Positions 25,983 to 35,576 of a stretch of 64,000 nucleotides of DNA are shown one piece after another. The stretch is from Paenibacillus auburnensis (lineage in GTDB: Bacteria; Bacillota; Bacilli; Paenibacillales; Paenibacillaceae). Under the pieces are notes generated by a model. It was given only the letters and a program-made list of their open reading frames with translations, did not search any database and was not told the origin of the DNA. The position numbers were made by a program, and so were the translations under genes. The stretch covers positions 62,001 to 126,000 of the forward strand of contig NZ_CAKMMG010000009.1 of NCBI RefSeq assembly GCF_927798115.1, written 5' to 3'. The first letter of the stretch is position 1; each line of letters starts with the position of its first letter.

Positions 25983-26780
25983 CTACATACCGATTGGCTG
26001 CTGCCTGCCTTTGTTCGCCTGTCTGAACTGGCTTGGCGTCTGCGAGGTGAGGCGCTTGAATATTTTGATGAAGTAATTATCATTAACGAATCCGACCCGG
26101 TTTCCGATCTCATATACGGGCATGTCGGAATGAAGAAGATACTCTATCGCCTGATTGACACGGATTTGGTGCAGGTAATGGATCAGGGTCTGCCCGGTCT
26201 TCCTTTTGAAAAGTGTGCTGACATAATTCTCGGCCATCATGACATACTGGGACATCGATTTTACGGTAATATCCTGGTCATAGTTGGCATGCAGATACTG
26301 CAGAATCTTCTGGATTTCCGGATGGGAGGTGACCTCCTCAGGAAGCGGGGGCGGCAGCTCAGCGGACATGCTCCGGCTATCCCTGCCGCCGGCCGGACTT
26401 GGCTTCGGCAGTTCCTTACTGATCTTCTGCAGCGTCTCGCGCAGCGAATTGACACTCATGGACAGTTTCAATATATAGTTGGAGGCGCCGTATTCCATCG
26501 CCTGCCGGACATATTCGAAGTCGCTCATACAGGTAAGCATCACAAAACGGGAGGTGTAGCCTTCTTCCCGGGTTCTTCGGAGCAGCTCCACACCATCCAT
26601 TTCCGGCATGATGATATCGCTGATGACCAGGTCAGGCGTATCCTGCCGGATCATGTCCAGTGCTTCTGAGCCATTTCCCGCTTCTCCGCTGACGGTAAAG
26701 CCCAGCTCTTCCCAGGCGATGATCTCCCGTACCGATTCCCGCACAAATACCTCATCCTCGACCAGCAGTACCTTCCACAT
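25983..26780 (-). CDS. response regulator with AraC-type DNA-binding domain (YesN-like)
   Basis: The N-terminal receiver domain (residues 1-120) has the acidic pair Glu8-Asp9, the phospho-acceptor Asp55 in LVISDIIMPEMDG and the switch Thr/Lys positions (MLTCMSD, YILKLSM). The C-terminal part (about 160-260) is an AraC helix-turn-helix pair ending in VGFVNDNYFIKIFKRLT. Such regulators switch on adjacent sugar importer genes. It follows its kinase with a 28-bp gap and AGGAGG before ATG 26780. Likely targets are the permease-FAD operon and the binding-protein/esterase operon around it. The linker between domains is Pro-rich. Confidence 0.93.
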   Translation of the reverse strand: MWKVLLVEDEVFVRESVREIIAWEELGFTVSGEAGNGSEALDMIRQDTPDLVISDIIMPEMDGVELLRRTREEGYTSRFVMLTCMSDFEYVRQAMEYGASNYILKLSMSVNSLRETLQKISKELPKPSPAGGRDSRSMSAELPPPLPEEVTSHPEIQKILQYLHANYDQDITVKSMSQYVMMAENYVSTLFKRKTGQTLIHYLHQIRVNQAIEYLLHSDMPVYEIGNRVGFVNDNYFIKIFKRLTSQTPSQFRQANKGRQQPIGM

Positions 26781-26808
26781 GCAGATAACCTCCTAGGTGT
26801 ACTTGATA

Positions 26809-28599
26809 TTAAGCCGGATGCCCGCTTTCATAAGGGGTAGATAACAGAAACGGAATCGTGAACCGGACCATTACGCCTTCAGCGGAGGAGAGAACCTCAA
26901 GCGACCCCTCCCCGCGGAACAGCAGGCGGAGCCGCTCTTTAATATTGGTTAATCCGATACCCGGACGCTTGCCCGGTGTTCGGTTCAGGCCAGCCTGCTC
27001 CATGCCGACACCGTTGTCCTTAATCTCTACAATCAGTTTAGACCCGTCGCGGCGTAACGCAATTTGGATGAGCCCGTTACCCTGCAGTGCGGTAATTCCG
27101 TGAACAATGGCGTTCTCTACCAGGGGCTGGAGACTAAGCTTGGGCACAAGCGCATAAAGGATGTCTTCCTCATAATCATAGGTTACCTCGAATTTATGGC
27201 GGTAGCGGAACTGCTGAATATGGACGTAGGCCTGCACCAGCTCGAGCTCATCCTTCAGGTGAATCAGATCCTTGTCGGTATTCAAGCTGGCTTCCAGCAG
27301 CCTGCCGAGGGAGAGGGTCATGTTCGTAATGTCCTCATTATTCTCGCGGATCGCCATCCATTTGATCGTATTCAGCGTATTCAGCAGGAAATGGGGATTC
27401 GTCTGCGCCAGCAGCATTTGAAAATGCACAGCTTCCTTCTGGCGTTCCTCCGTCTTCAGCTTCTGAATCAGCAGGTTGGTGTCGTCCAGCATCGTATTGA
27501 AGCTCCGGGTCAAATCGAGAATCTCACCGCTGAATTTATGCTCCGGCAGGCGGATTTTCAGGTTTTTTTGCACAGCGGCTTTCATTTTATTCTGTAAATG
27601 GGACAAGGGACGGGTAATAGTCGTAGAAATGACCAGCGTGATCATCAGAAAAATTCCCGTCAGGGCGAAGAAGGTAAGGAAGTACCGTTGTTTCAGCCCT
27701 TCGATCTCAACAAACAGCACAGACAGGGGGATGCGGTTGACGATATACCAGTCCAGCGACTCTACATAAATATAATTAATCAGTGAATTTGAAGCCTTGT
27801 CGATAAAATACTGCTCCCCGGGATGTTCGGCGATCCTGGATTTGACTTCCTCCGCGAGCACGCTGTCCGGGACGGACTGGGAGATATTTTCCCCCGAGCG
27901 GGTGATCATAAAGTACTGCTGCTGCAGATCAGACTGCTTGTGAATGGAACGCAGCCAATAGGAATAGTCGATGCTGATCCGTGCCATTCCATAGGTCTGA
28001 TTCTGCGTGTCCTCCAAATAAGCGTATAGGGACAACAGATAGGCGCTTGTAGATACATCCCTTAACACATAGTTACTGTCACTCGGAACCCAGTGGTAAG
28101 AGCTTGTGTTCATCAGGCTTCTGTTAAACCCGGGATTATTGCGCAGGTCCTTGTAAACGAGCGAATCCTTCGGCGGATAAGAAGTGTATACGCTTTCAGT
28201 TAAGTCTAAAATCATAAAATAAACCGAGGGATTATATAGAAAGAAGCTGTTGTTCAAATTTTTGAAGATGTTCTCCATCAGCCGTTTATTCTCCAGCTCA
28301 TTGCGCTGTTCGGGATGAATCAGCACTGACTTTACCGTGTCGTTCTGCTGCAGAAAGATGAGGGTCTTAAAAGCGATGCTGATCTGATCCTCCAGTGTGC
28401 GGTACATCTGCTCCAGCTGGTAATGGCTCTGCTGGCTGGTTTTTTTCTGGACCAGGGTCTCGATGCGCTGGAAATTATACAGGTTCAGGGCAGAGAAGGG
28501 CAGAAGAATCAAACATACAAAGGCAGTAAACAGACGGTATTTCAACTTCTGAGGAACCAGAAAACGGATAAGTCTGGACACCCGGACGCGACCCCCCAT
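26809..28599 (-). CDS. sensor histidine kinase (YesM-like, LytS-type catalytic core)
   Basis: This 596-residue membrane kinase has one N-terminal span (about 20-42), a large extracellular sensing region (about 43-285), a second span (about 297-318), a HAMP domain, and a His_kinase/HATPase core with the phospho-histidine in QTNPHFLLNTLNTIKW and the ATP lid DNGVGM plus GIGLTNIKERL. It is the partner of the downstream response regulator and probably senses sugar at the cell surface, alone or through the binding lipoprotein. ATG 28599 lacks a good ribosome site; GTG 28581, nine bases after GGGGGGT, is an equally likely start. Confidence 0.92.
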   Translation of the reverse strand: MGGRVRVSRLIRFLVPQKLKYRLFTAFVCLILLPFSALNLYNFQRIETLVQKKTSQQSHYQLEQMYRTLEDQISIAFKTLIFLQQNDTVKSVLIHPEQRNELENKRLMENIFKNLNNSFFLYNPSVYFMILDLTESVYTSYPPKDSLVYKDLRNNPGFNRSLMNTSSYHWVPSDSNYVLRDVSTSAYLLSLYAYLEDTQNQTYGMARISIDYSYWLRSIHKQSDLQQQYFMITRSGENISQSVPDSVLAEEVKSRIAEHPGEQYFIDKASNSLINYIYVESLDWYIVNRIPLSVLFVEIEGLKQRYFLTFFALTGIFLMITLVISTTITRPLSHLQNKMKAAVQKNLKIRLPEHKFSGEILDLTRSFNTMLDDTNLLIQKLKTEERQKEAVHFQMLLAQTNPHFLLNTLNTIKWMAIRENNEDITNMTLSLGRLLEASLNTDKDLIHLKDELELVQAYVHIQQFRYRHKFEVTYDYEEDILYALVPKLSLQPLVENAIVHGITALQGNGLIQIALRRDGSKLIVEIKDNGVGMEQAGLNRTPGKRPGIGLTNIKERLRLLFRGEGSLEVLSSAEGVMVRFTIPFLLSTPYESGHPA

Positions 28600-28643
28600 G
28601 CGCTGCAGTATGATAAACGGTTCAAGGGCATGCTTTGCTTCAA

Positions 28644-28649
28644 ATTATA
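28644..28649 (-). promoter_or_regulatory. possible -10 box for the kinase-regulator operon
   Basis: TATAAT on the minus strand, about 45 bp before the kinase start and downstream of the esterase terminator. The -35 region (CTGTAC, 16 bp away) is weak. Confidence 0.4.
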
Positions 28650-28762
28650 CCATATTAAAAAATCTGTACAGCCGTTATTTAAAATTGCATGGTTTTGTTG
28701 CAGAAACTCAGTCCTCGCACTGAAAAAACAGAGATTTGTTCTATCAGCATGCCTTGACAATA

Positions 28763-28788
28763 TAAAAAGAGCGGGCTATGCCCGCTCC
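28763..28788 (-). terminator. terminator after the SGNH hydrolase gene
   Basis: On the minus strand GAGCGGGC ATA GCCCGCTC is followed by TTTTTATA. It ends the binding-protein/esterase transcript. Confidence 0.9.
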
Positions 28789-28795
28789 ATTCAAG

Positions 28796-29824
28796 CTATA
28801 GTCTGTCAGCCAACAGTGGACGCATGAATCCGGCAAGCCGTTCACCGATTTGAATCATACCGGAATTGGCCGGATGAAGCAGGTCATGGGATAAGCCTCG
28901 CCAGTCCTCCAGCAGGTCCCGCCCGTCTACGTAATAAACTCGGGGAAAGCCGGAGCTCTCTGCGGCTTCCTTAAGCACCTGCCTGTATTCAAGGCTGGTG
29001 GACTGCATCTCCCGGTCGGGCCAGGACCAGCCGAGATCGGCAAAGCTAGGGAACAGGCCGATGCATACGAGCGGTTTGCCCGGGTGGGCAGAAGCGATGG
29101 TATGAATCATGGCCTTCACCTTCCCGCTGAATTCTTCGGCGGGGATGCCTTGGTTGAGCATGTTGACAGACAGGCATAGAGAGGCGATATCCCAATCGCT
29201 CCTGGCAGCAATATGATCGGCGATTGCCTGCTCACAATAGGCGGTGCCGGGCATGCCGAGATTAACGGCATCCATTCCAAGCCTCCAGGCGGTCTGGCTG
29301 ACATAGGACAGCTCAGGGGAAGAAGCCGAGAGGCCGAAGGTAATAGATGTGCCGTAAGCCAAATACCGGAGCGCCGGTACTTCATGCTGTAGCGGGGGGC
29401 GGAGCTGCTCCGGTGCCAAGTCGACCAGATGGACCTCGTAGCCCTGGATTACAATCCGCCAGATGGCACCGAAGGACTGCCGCGGAATTTGCTCCCGCCA
29501 GGGAGACCTGAACTGGAACATTGGCTCCAGTTCGCCCGTGCGGATGCTCAGCGGTGTTTCCCCGATCACATAATCCTCCATCCAATAGTCGCCGTAGAAC
29601 ACCTGAGCCTTGCTTGCACCGCCATAGCTGGCCAAGGTAATGGAGGCCCCGCCTGCTGAAGCAAACCGGACTTCAATAGCGGTAGCTCTGCGGATTTGCT
29701 CCCGCCCCTTCTCCAGCAGTCCGGAGCGGACGGTTTCCGGCACACGCTGCATCAGCAGCCCGGGCCGTCCTTCTATGCGGACCAGTTCCTCCACATTGTG
29801 CAGCTCTGCCTGGCCATAGATCAT
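28796..29824 (-). CDS. SGNH/GDSL hydrolase, probable carbohydrate esterase
   Basis: The 342-residue protein has an N-terminal beta-rich domain (about 1-145) and a SGNH hydrolase domain (about 148-342). Visible catalytic elements are the serine block YLAYGTSITFG, the Asn in LSVNMLNQG and the Asp-His pair in DLLHPANSG. No signal peptide is present, so it acts in the cytoplasm, most likely removing acetyl or similar groups from imported oligosaccharides. ATG 29824 follows GGGGGAGG. It shares a transcript with the upstream ABC binding protein (34-bp gap), which supports a role in sugar processing. The exact ester is unknown. Confidence 0.87.
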   Translation of the reverse strand: MIYGQAELHNVEELVRIEGRPGLLMQRVPETVRSGLLEKGREQIRRATAIEVRFASAGGASITLASYGGASKAQVFYGDYWMEDYVIGETPLSIRTGELEPMFQFRSPWREQIPRQSFGAIWRIVIQGYEVHLVDLAPEQLRPPLQHEVPALRYLAYGTSITFGLSASSPELSYVSQTAWRLGMDAVNLGMPGTAYCEQAIADHIAARSDWDIASLCLSVNMLNQGIPAEEFSGKVKAMIHTIASAHPGKPLVCIGLFPSFADLGWSWPDREMQSTSLEYRQVLKEAAESSGFPRVYYVDGRDLLEDWRGLSHDLLHPANSGMIQIGERLAGFMRPLLADRL

Positions 29825-29858
29825 GGTTCCTCCCCCTTTGGTGTGAGGGTAATCCTCC

Positions 29859-31193
29859 TTATTTGTTCTGTTTCAAATATTCATTATGCCGGCTTACCAT
29901 GGCACTTAGGGTCTGATCAAGCGATTGTGAGCCAAGGAAATACTTTTCATACTCCTGGGAGCGCAGATCCATAACCTCCTGCGGCAGGCTGCGCACATAA
30001 GTTGGTGTAGTATTATCGAACATGACGTACATTAGAGAATCAAGATCATAGGTGTCGCTTTTTTCACCTAAGAGACTTTTCAGCGCTGCTTCCTGGTTGG
30101 CATCCTTGGATGCCGGCAGTCTTCCTCCTGCCGCCATAGGCGCCATGCCTCCGTCGGCATACCACTTCAGGAATTCCCAAGCGGCTTCCTGATGTTTGGA
30201 TTTGGCATTGATCGAGATATAGTCACCTAAACCACCACGGGTCACATACTTGTCCGCACTTTCAGCTAGCCGGGGGACAGGGGCGAAAGCGATTTTGAAA
30301 TCACGGGGGAAGTCCGTGAAGTTGTTGGAGCTTCTCAGCAGCCATGCCCCGATGTTGAGCATCGGCACCTCACCGCTAAGAAAGACTTGTTCGACCGGCA
30401 TCTTAGAGGTTAATTGCTCGCCGAGCGGCGGTGTAGTCTTATCGTCGACCATCATCGCATTCAGCGTTTCCAGCCATTTTTTAACGAGGGGATGATCCAG
30501 ATTGGAGCTTCCGTCCGCCTTGGTGTATCCTTCCTGGGACAGCACAGAATCAATAGGATCGACATAAGGCTCCATATTCTGAATGAATCCGTAGCCTGAA
30601 CCGGTTCGGAGCTTCTTCGCATATTCGCGGAGCTCATCCCAGGTCCAATCCTTCGGTACCGGCAGATTCGCGGCGTCTAACGCATCTTTGTTGAGTGCAA
30701 TGAAGTATGAGCTTTTCGTCGTAGGGACACCGTAATACTTGCCGTCAATTTTCCAGCTGTCCGCATCCGCACCCATCTTATCATCGATATTGTAATCACT
30801 GAATGAGCCGAGATCGAGCGCCAGATTAGACTCTACCCGTTTTGCGGCGTGGGAGATTGTATAGTTCACGAATAAATCAACATCCTGGCCCGTAATCATA
30901 GCAGTATCAAGCTTGAGGTTCCCGTCATCATCATTCACGAAGCGTACATACTCCACTTGAATCTCAGGATGCTCCTTGTTCCAGTTATCGATAACCTCCT
31001 GCGGACCGGATTCCGGCGGCACGCCGCCCCACATTTTGAGTGTAACCGTATCTTTTGATTTACCGGAACCGGTGCTGCTAGCGCTTTCATTATTTGAAGC
31101 GGATGTATTGCTGCCGTTGCCGGAACATCCCGCAAGCAGCCCCATGAGAAGAACCAGCGATGTGAATCCGGTGAGCCAACGTTTCTTTTTCAT
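29859..31193 (-). CDS. sugar ABC transporter substrate-binding lipoprotein
   Basis: The 444-residue extracytoplasmic binding protein has a signal peptide with lipobox LLAGC (Cys23), a Ser/Asn-rich tether, and an SBP_bac_1 fold (for example TLKMWGGVPPESGPQEVID at about 50-70). It would deliver an oligosaccharide to the MalF/MalG-like permeases encoded at 24045-25767. The start ATG 31193 follows GGGAGG; a longer in-frame frame upstream lacks a ribosome site and would bury the signal peptide. It heads a transcript with the SGNH hydrolase. The YesMN-like regulators beside it are the likely controllers. Confidence 0.92.
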   Translation of the reverse strand: MKKKRWLTGFTSLVLLMGLLAGCSGNGSNTSASNNESASSTGSGKSKDTVTLKMWGGVPPESGPQEVIDNWNKEHPEIQVEYVRFVNDDDGNLKLDTAMITGQDVDLFVNYTISHAAKRVESNLALDLGSFSDYNIDDKMGADADSWKIDGKYYGVPTTKSSYFIALNKDALDAANLPVPKDWTWDELREYAKKLRTGSGYGFIQNMEPYVDPIDSVLSQEGYTKADGSSNLDHPLVKKWLETLNAMMVDDKTTPPLGEQLTSKMPVEQVFLSGEVPMLNIGAWLLRSSNNFTDFPRDFKIAFAPVPRLAESADKYVTRGGLGDYISINAKSKHQEAAWEFLKWYADGGMAPMAAGGRLPASKDANQEAALKSLLGEKSDTYDLDSLMYVMFDNTTPTYVRSLPQEVMDLRSQEYEKYFLGSQSLDQTLSAMVSRHNEYLKQNK

Positions 31194-31478
31194 AAGCGAC
31201 AACCTCCCTGTGTGAATCTTGTATTGTCGTTGCAAATCAAGAATAGCAGATCGGGAAAAGCGCCAGAAGTAACAAAATAACGGAGAATATGGAACATAAC
31301 TTTTCAATTGTCAGGCCGTATTCTGCGGAAATGCATTAAAACGTTCTATTTCATCCTTCGCTCTGCAGTAGCCGTGAAGCGCGAATGTAACCGCATACCT
31401 GATTATGCTATAATAGCAGCTAATAGGGATAGAATGAGCACCGTATGCTTTGAAAAATAGACTGGGAGTGTTGCATAA

Positions 31479-31667
31479 ATGAGAGGATATAATATCATGC
31501 GGCCGGTTATGCTGATTTTGGTCGCACTGGTGACGAGGACCCTGGTAAACACCATTTGTCTTATGTTTGGGATGACGCCGGAATCGGCAGGCAGTGTGGC
31601 GATGATCGGGATGATTATTGCTGCGCTGATCATGTACAACCGGATGATGAAGAGCCGCCGCAAATAA
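31479..31667 (+). CDS. small membrane protein
   Basis: The 62-residue product has two hydrophobic helices (about 8-28 and 36-54) and a basic tail ending MMKSRRK. GGGAG lies about 11 bases before ATG 31479, and a strong terminator follows at 31694, so this is likely a real single-gene transcript. No family recognised and no link to the neighbouring sugar genes can be shown. Confidence 0.6.
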   Translation: MRGYNIMRPVMLILVALVTRTLVNTICLMFGMTPESAGSVAMIGMIIAALIMYNRMMKSRRK

Positions 31668-31693
31668 GTGTGTACCGTCTGGACGACATTTAC

Positions 31694-31730
31694 AAGCCCG
31701 CTCCCCGAGCGGGCTTTAGCCATTTTTTGA
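31694..31730 (+). terminator. intrinsic terminator after small membrane protein
   Basis: AAGCCCGCTC CCC GAGCGGGCTT stem-loop, followed shortly by six T. Confidence 0.85.
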
Positions 31731-31893
31731 AGAAACTTTGCAGCAATTCTATCAAACCTTTGATTCTTGAAAGGGGATTCTTTATAGTAAGGGTATGCAT
31801 AGGTTCGTGGAAAATTAGAATTTTCGGGAGGGCTGTACCGCCTTTCTATAGAACCTGCAATGGATAGCGACATGAGAAACGGGAGGAAGCAAA

Positions 31894-34680
31894 TTGAGCA
31901 CAGATAAAATTGGAATTCCATTAGAAGGCTTTGCTGAATTTAGCAGAGTAGTCGCTGCAGAAGGCGCAGTCCTATTGAAAAATGAAGGGAATATACTGCC
32001 GCTCCGCAAGAACGAAACCGCTTCAGTTTTTGGCAGAACCCAAGTGAACTATTACCGCAGCGGTACCGGATCCGGCGGAAGTGTGCATGTAGCCTATACG
32101 ACCAATCTGCTGGACGGGCTCCGCAGTAAAAAGAATATTAAGGTCAATGAGGAGCTGGCGGCGGTCTATGAGCAGTGGATCGGGCAAAATCCGTTTGACA
32201 ATGGCGGAGGCGGCTGGGCTGCAGAGCCTTGGCATCAGAAGGAAATGCCGCTGTCTGATGAGCTGGTGCAGCAGGCCAGAAGCCGGTCTGACAAGGCTAT
32301 CATCGTCATCGGCCGTACAGCCGGAGAAGACCAGGATAATGCCGACGAGCCGGGCAGTTATCAGCTGAATGATGAAGAAAAAGCGATGCTGAAGCAGGTT
32401 ACGGCTCATTTCGAGCAAACCATTGTCGTGCTGAATGTGTCGAACATTATCGATATGAGCTGGCTGAACGACGATAGCTATGCCAACCCGATTCCTTGTG
32501 TTATTTATTCCTGGCAGGGCGGTATGGAAGGCGGCAATGCGATTGCCGACATGCTGGCCGGAGACGTAACACCAAGCGGCAAGCTGACCGATACAATTGC
32601 GTATTCCATCGGGGATTATCCTTCAACTGTCAATTACGGCAATGAGTTCACCAACCTGTATCAGGAAGATATCTATGTAGGCTACCGTTACTTTGAAACA
32701 TTCTGCCCGGAGAAGGTTCAATATGAGTTCGGCTACGGGCTGTCGTATACTACCTTCAGTGTAGAGCCGGAAGAAGCGAAGCTGTCGGTCAAAGACGGCA
32801 AGACTTATGCATCGATTGACGTAACCGTAAACAATACGGGCAGTGAGTATGCCGGAAAAGAAGTTGTACAGGTCTATTATGAAGCACCGCAGGGCAAGCT
32901 GGGCCAACCGGCCAAGGCGCTGGCGGCTTTCGGCAAGACCGGACTGCTTCAGCCGGGTCAATCGGAGCGGATTACCCTCAGTTTCGCCCTCCAATCCATG
33001 GCTTCTTATGATGACGCCGGAGTGACGGGGCATCCGTCCGCTTATGTACTGGAAGCCGGAACCTACCGTCTATATGCGGGAACCAGCGTGAAGAAGGTAC
33101 AGGCGATTGCGGTTGAAGGACAAGAAGGCTACATTCTGGAGACGCTTGAAGTGGTGGAGCAGCTGCAGGAGGCAATGGCGCCGACCCAGAGCTTTACAAG
33201 AATGATGCCGGGAGCCCGCAAGGCAGACGGCACGTATGAACTGACTTATGTGGAAGCGCCGAAGCGGAAGGTGGATATGGCGAAGCGCATTGAGACGAAT
33301 CTACCGCAGACGCTGCCGCAGACCGGCGATCAAGGCTATAAGCTGCGTGATGTGCATGAAGGCAAAGCCAGCATGGAGGCATTCATCGCCCAGCTGAGCG
33401 ATGAGGATCTGGCTGCGCTGGTGAGAGGCGAAGGTATGAGCAGTCCGCTCGTTACGCCAGGTACGGCTTCGGCCTTCGGCGGCGTGAGCGACCAGCTGTT
33501 CAGCTACGGGATTCCGGTGGCTTGTACATCGGACGGCCCTTCCGGTATCCGTATGGACAGTGGCCAGAAGGCTACCCAGGTAGCAATCGGTACGCTGCTT
33601 GCGGCAACCTGGAATGCGGAGCTGGTTGAAGAGCTGTATGTCATGGAAGGCCAAGAACTGCTGAGAAACAACATCGATACCCTGCTGGGACCAGGCCTCA
33701 ATATCCGCCGCAGCCCGCTGAACGGGCGGAACTTTGAGTATTTCTCAGAGGATCCCCTAATCTCCGGAGTATTCGCTGCTGCCTGCACCCGCGGGATCCA
33801 TACAGGCGGCTCTAATGCTACTCTGAAGCATTTTGCCTGCAACAACCAAGAGAAATACCGCAGCAAGGTTGATGCGGTGGTGTCTGAACGCGCGCTGCGC
33901 GAGATTTATCTGAAAGGCTTCGAAATTGCCGTCAAAGAGGGCGGTGCGAACTCAATTATGACTTCGTACAATCCGGTGAACGGCCACTGGGCGGCGTCGA
34001 ACTATGACCTCAACACCACGATCCTGCGCGGGGAATGGGGCTTCAAAGGCATTGTGATGACCGACTGGTGGGCGGTTATGAACGATGTTGTTGATGGAGG
34101 AGCTCCAGACCGCAAGTTTACGAACTGGATGGTCCGCGCCCAGAATGACCTGTACATGGTGGTTAGCAACTATGGTGCAGAGACTAATGCCTATGGCGAT
34201 AATACGATTGAATCCCTGGCGGACGGTACGCTTACCCGTGGTGAGCTGCAGCGCAATGCCATCAATATCTGCGAGTTTATTATGCAGGCACCGGTGTTCT
34301 CCAGAGATCAGGTGATTGAAGAGACTGTGGAAGCTTTCACCGCTAATCCCGCACTGTCAGAGGAGCAGGCACAATCCGTGTCCGGGCAAGGGCAGATCAG
34401 ACTGGCGGCTGAGGGAGGGACCCTCATGAAGGTTGAACAGGCCGGTGTGTACCGGCTCTTCGCCCGCGTGATGTCTCCGGACACTGAGCTGGCGCAGAGC
34501 GCCTGCAACGTGACCCTTAACGGCCAGACGCTGACAACCGTTCAAACGAACGGGACGGATGGCAATTGGATTCAGCTGAAGCTGAATAAGGCTGAGCTGG
34601 AAGCAGGCCTGTATGAAATGAAGTTCGAGCATATTAAGCCGGGTATGCAGATTGAATGGATTGAATTCAAGCAGGTGTAG
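31894..34680 (+). CDS. GH3 beta-glycosidase with reversed domain order
   Basis: This 928-residue GH3 enzyme hydrolyses beta-linked terminal sugars (glucosidase or related). Unusually, the alpha/beta sandwich normally found second comes first (VVAAEGAVLLKNEGNILPLR, about 20-290), then an Fn3-like domain (about 295-415), and only then the TIM barrel (about 490-800) with the nucleophile Asp724 in GIVMTDWWAV. A beta-rich domain (about 835-928) resembling a carbohydrate-binding module closes it. This circularly permuted layout is known from some Ruminococcus and Butyrivibrio enzymes. No signal peptide, so cytoplasmic. The start is TTG 31894 behind GGGAGG. It is a single-gene unit ending at a terminator. 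Confidence 0.92.
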   Translation: MSTDKIGIPLEGFAEFSRVVAAEGAVLLKNEGNILPLRKNETASVFGRTQVNYYRSGTGSGGSVHVAYTTNLLDGLRSKKNIKVNEELAAVYEQWIGQNPFDNGGGGWAAEPWHQKEMPLSDELVQQARSRSDKAIIVIGRTAGEDQDNADEPGSYQLNDEEKAMLKQVTAHFEQTIVVLNVSNIIDMSWLNDDSYANPIPCVIYSWQGGMEGGNAIADMLAGDVTPSGKLTDTIAYSIGDYPSTVNYGNEFTNLYQEDIYVGYRYFETFCPEKVQYEFGYGLSYTTFSVEPEEAKLSVKDGKTYASIDVTVNNTGSEYAGKEVVQVYYEAPQGKLGQPAKALAAFGKTGLLQPGQSERITLSFALQSMASYDDAGVTGHPSAYVLEAGTYRLYAGTSVKKVQAIAVEGQEGYILETLEVVEQLQEAMAPTQSFTRMMPGARKADGTYELTYVEAPKRKVDMAKRIETNLPQTLPQTGDQGYKLRDVHEGKASMEAFIAQLSDEDLAALVRGEGMSSPLVTPGTASAFGGVSDQLFSYGIPVACTSDGPSGIRMDSGQKATQVAIGTLLAATWNAELVEELYVMEGQELLRNNIDTLLGPGLNIRRSPLNGRNFEYFSEDPLISGVFAAACTRGIHTGGSNATLKHFACNNQEKYRSKVDAVVSERALREIYLKGFEIAVKEGGANSIMTSYNPVNGHWAASNYDLNTTILRGEWGFKGIVMTDWWAVMNDVVDGGAPDRKFTNWMVRAQNDLYMVVSNYGAETNAYGDNTIESLADGTLTRGELQRNAINICEFIMQAPVFSRDQVIEETVEAFTANPALSEEQAQSVSGQGQIRLAAEGGTLMKVEQAGVYRLFARVMSPDTELAQSACNVTLNGQTLTTVQTNGTDGNWIQLKLNKAELEAGLYEMKFEHIKPGMQIEWIEFKQV

Positions 34681-34714
34681 TACAGGCAGCGCATGAGATT
34701 ATAAGCTACAACCC

Positions 34715-34752
34715 AAGGACACTCTGGCCCCGGCCGGGTGTCTTTGGTTTTT
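34715..34752 (+). terminator. intrinsic terminator after GH3 gene
   Basis: AAGGACAC-CTGGCC pairs with GGCCGG-GTGTCTTT, followed by a T-run. Confidence 0.85.
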
Positions 34753-34858
34753 TGGTTAAGTAATACGTATAGTAACAATCTGCCTCCCGGCTCCGTCTTA
34801 AGGATATCATCCATAAGTTCACGTTAGACTATAACCCCAAAGGGAGCTGAAAGATGCT

Positions 34859-35386
34859 ATGAGAAAAACAATACTGTTAACGATAATAGTATGCGCTCTG
34901 GTACTCGCCGGCTGCGGCAATAACGGCGCTAATAATGCGGACTCGGGCGATTCTAGTCAAGGCGAACAGGCGACTGCGTCTCCAGCGGCTGCATCCCCGG
35001 CCAGCTAACAAACGCCTGCCGCCTCCGGCGGCAAGCAGGAATATCTCGCCAAGCTGGATGCTATAGAAGCAGGACTCAAGGATCTGCAAAGCTTATATGA
35101 TTCCGGTGTCACCTCATCCATGAGAGAGGCTGCGAATGAAGAGTACGAACGGTGAGATAGGGCTCTAAATGAAATTTATAAGGAGTTCAAGCAGCAGTTA
35201 CCGGAGAACGAAATGGTAGAACTGAAAGAGAAGCAGCTGGACTGGATCACCTACAGGGACGAACCAGCAAAGAAAGCATCCTTAGAGTTTGAAGGCGGAA
35301 CCATAGAGCCGCTGGAGTATGTAGCAGTACTGGGGAGCGTTACGAAGGACAGATACTACGAGTGGGTCAACTTGTATATGAACTAA
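34859..35386 (+). pseudogene. LprI-like (DUF1311) lipoprotein with two nonsense codons
   Basis: One frame of 176 codons begins MRKTILLTIIVCALVLAGCG, a lipoprotein signal with lipobox Cys19 behind AGGGAG. A TAA at 35006-35008 interrupts a Pro/Ala/Ser-rich tether, and a TGA at 35153-35155 stands where a Trp is expected (YER-stop-DRALNEIYKEF). The frame then runs to its natural end with LKEKQLDWITYRD, typical of the LprI/DUF1311 domain of lysozyme-inhibitor-like lipoproteins. The coding sequence is otherwise intact, so the inactivation is recent, or the stops are sequencing errors. The protein would have been surface-anchored. Confidence 0.8.
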
Positions 35387-35576
35387 AGAATGATAAATAA
35401 CGTGTAAAAAGACAATTAATTGAAAATACCATTATTAAGAAACCGACTTCATAAGAGTTCCGGTTTCTTTTTATTTGGCAGTAATTATCATATTTGTATA
35501 ATGGTATTAGTAATAAATCCGATATATATGTAAAGGGTGTACTTGAAAGAAGCAAAGGGGAAAGGATGGATAACAT

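Noticed and set aside
31403..31921. 172-codon minus-strand frame
   Set aside because: Crosses a clear terminator and the small plus-strand membrane gene, and overlaps the GH3 start.
35153..35155. Selenocysteine or other recoding at the TGA in the lipoprotein gene
   Set aside because: A TAA also interrupts the gene and no SECIS-like hairpin is apparent directly after the TGA.
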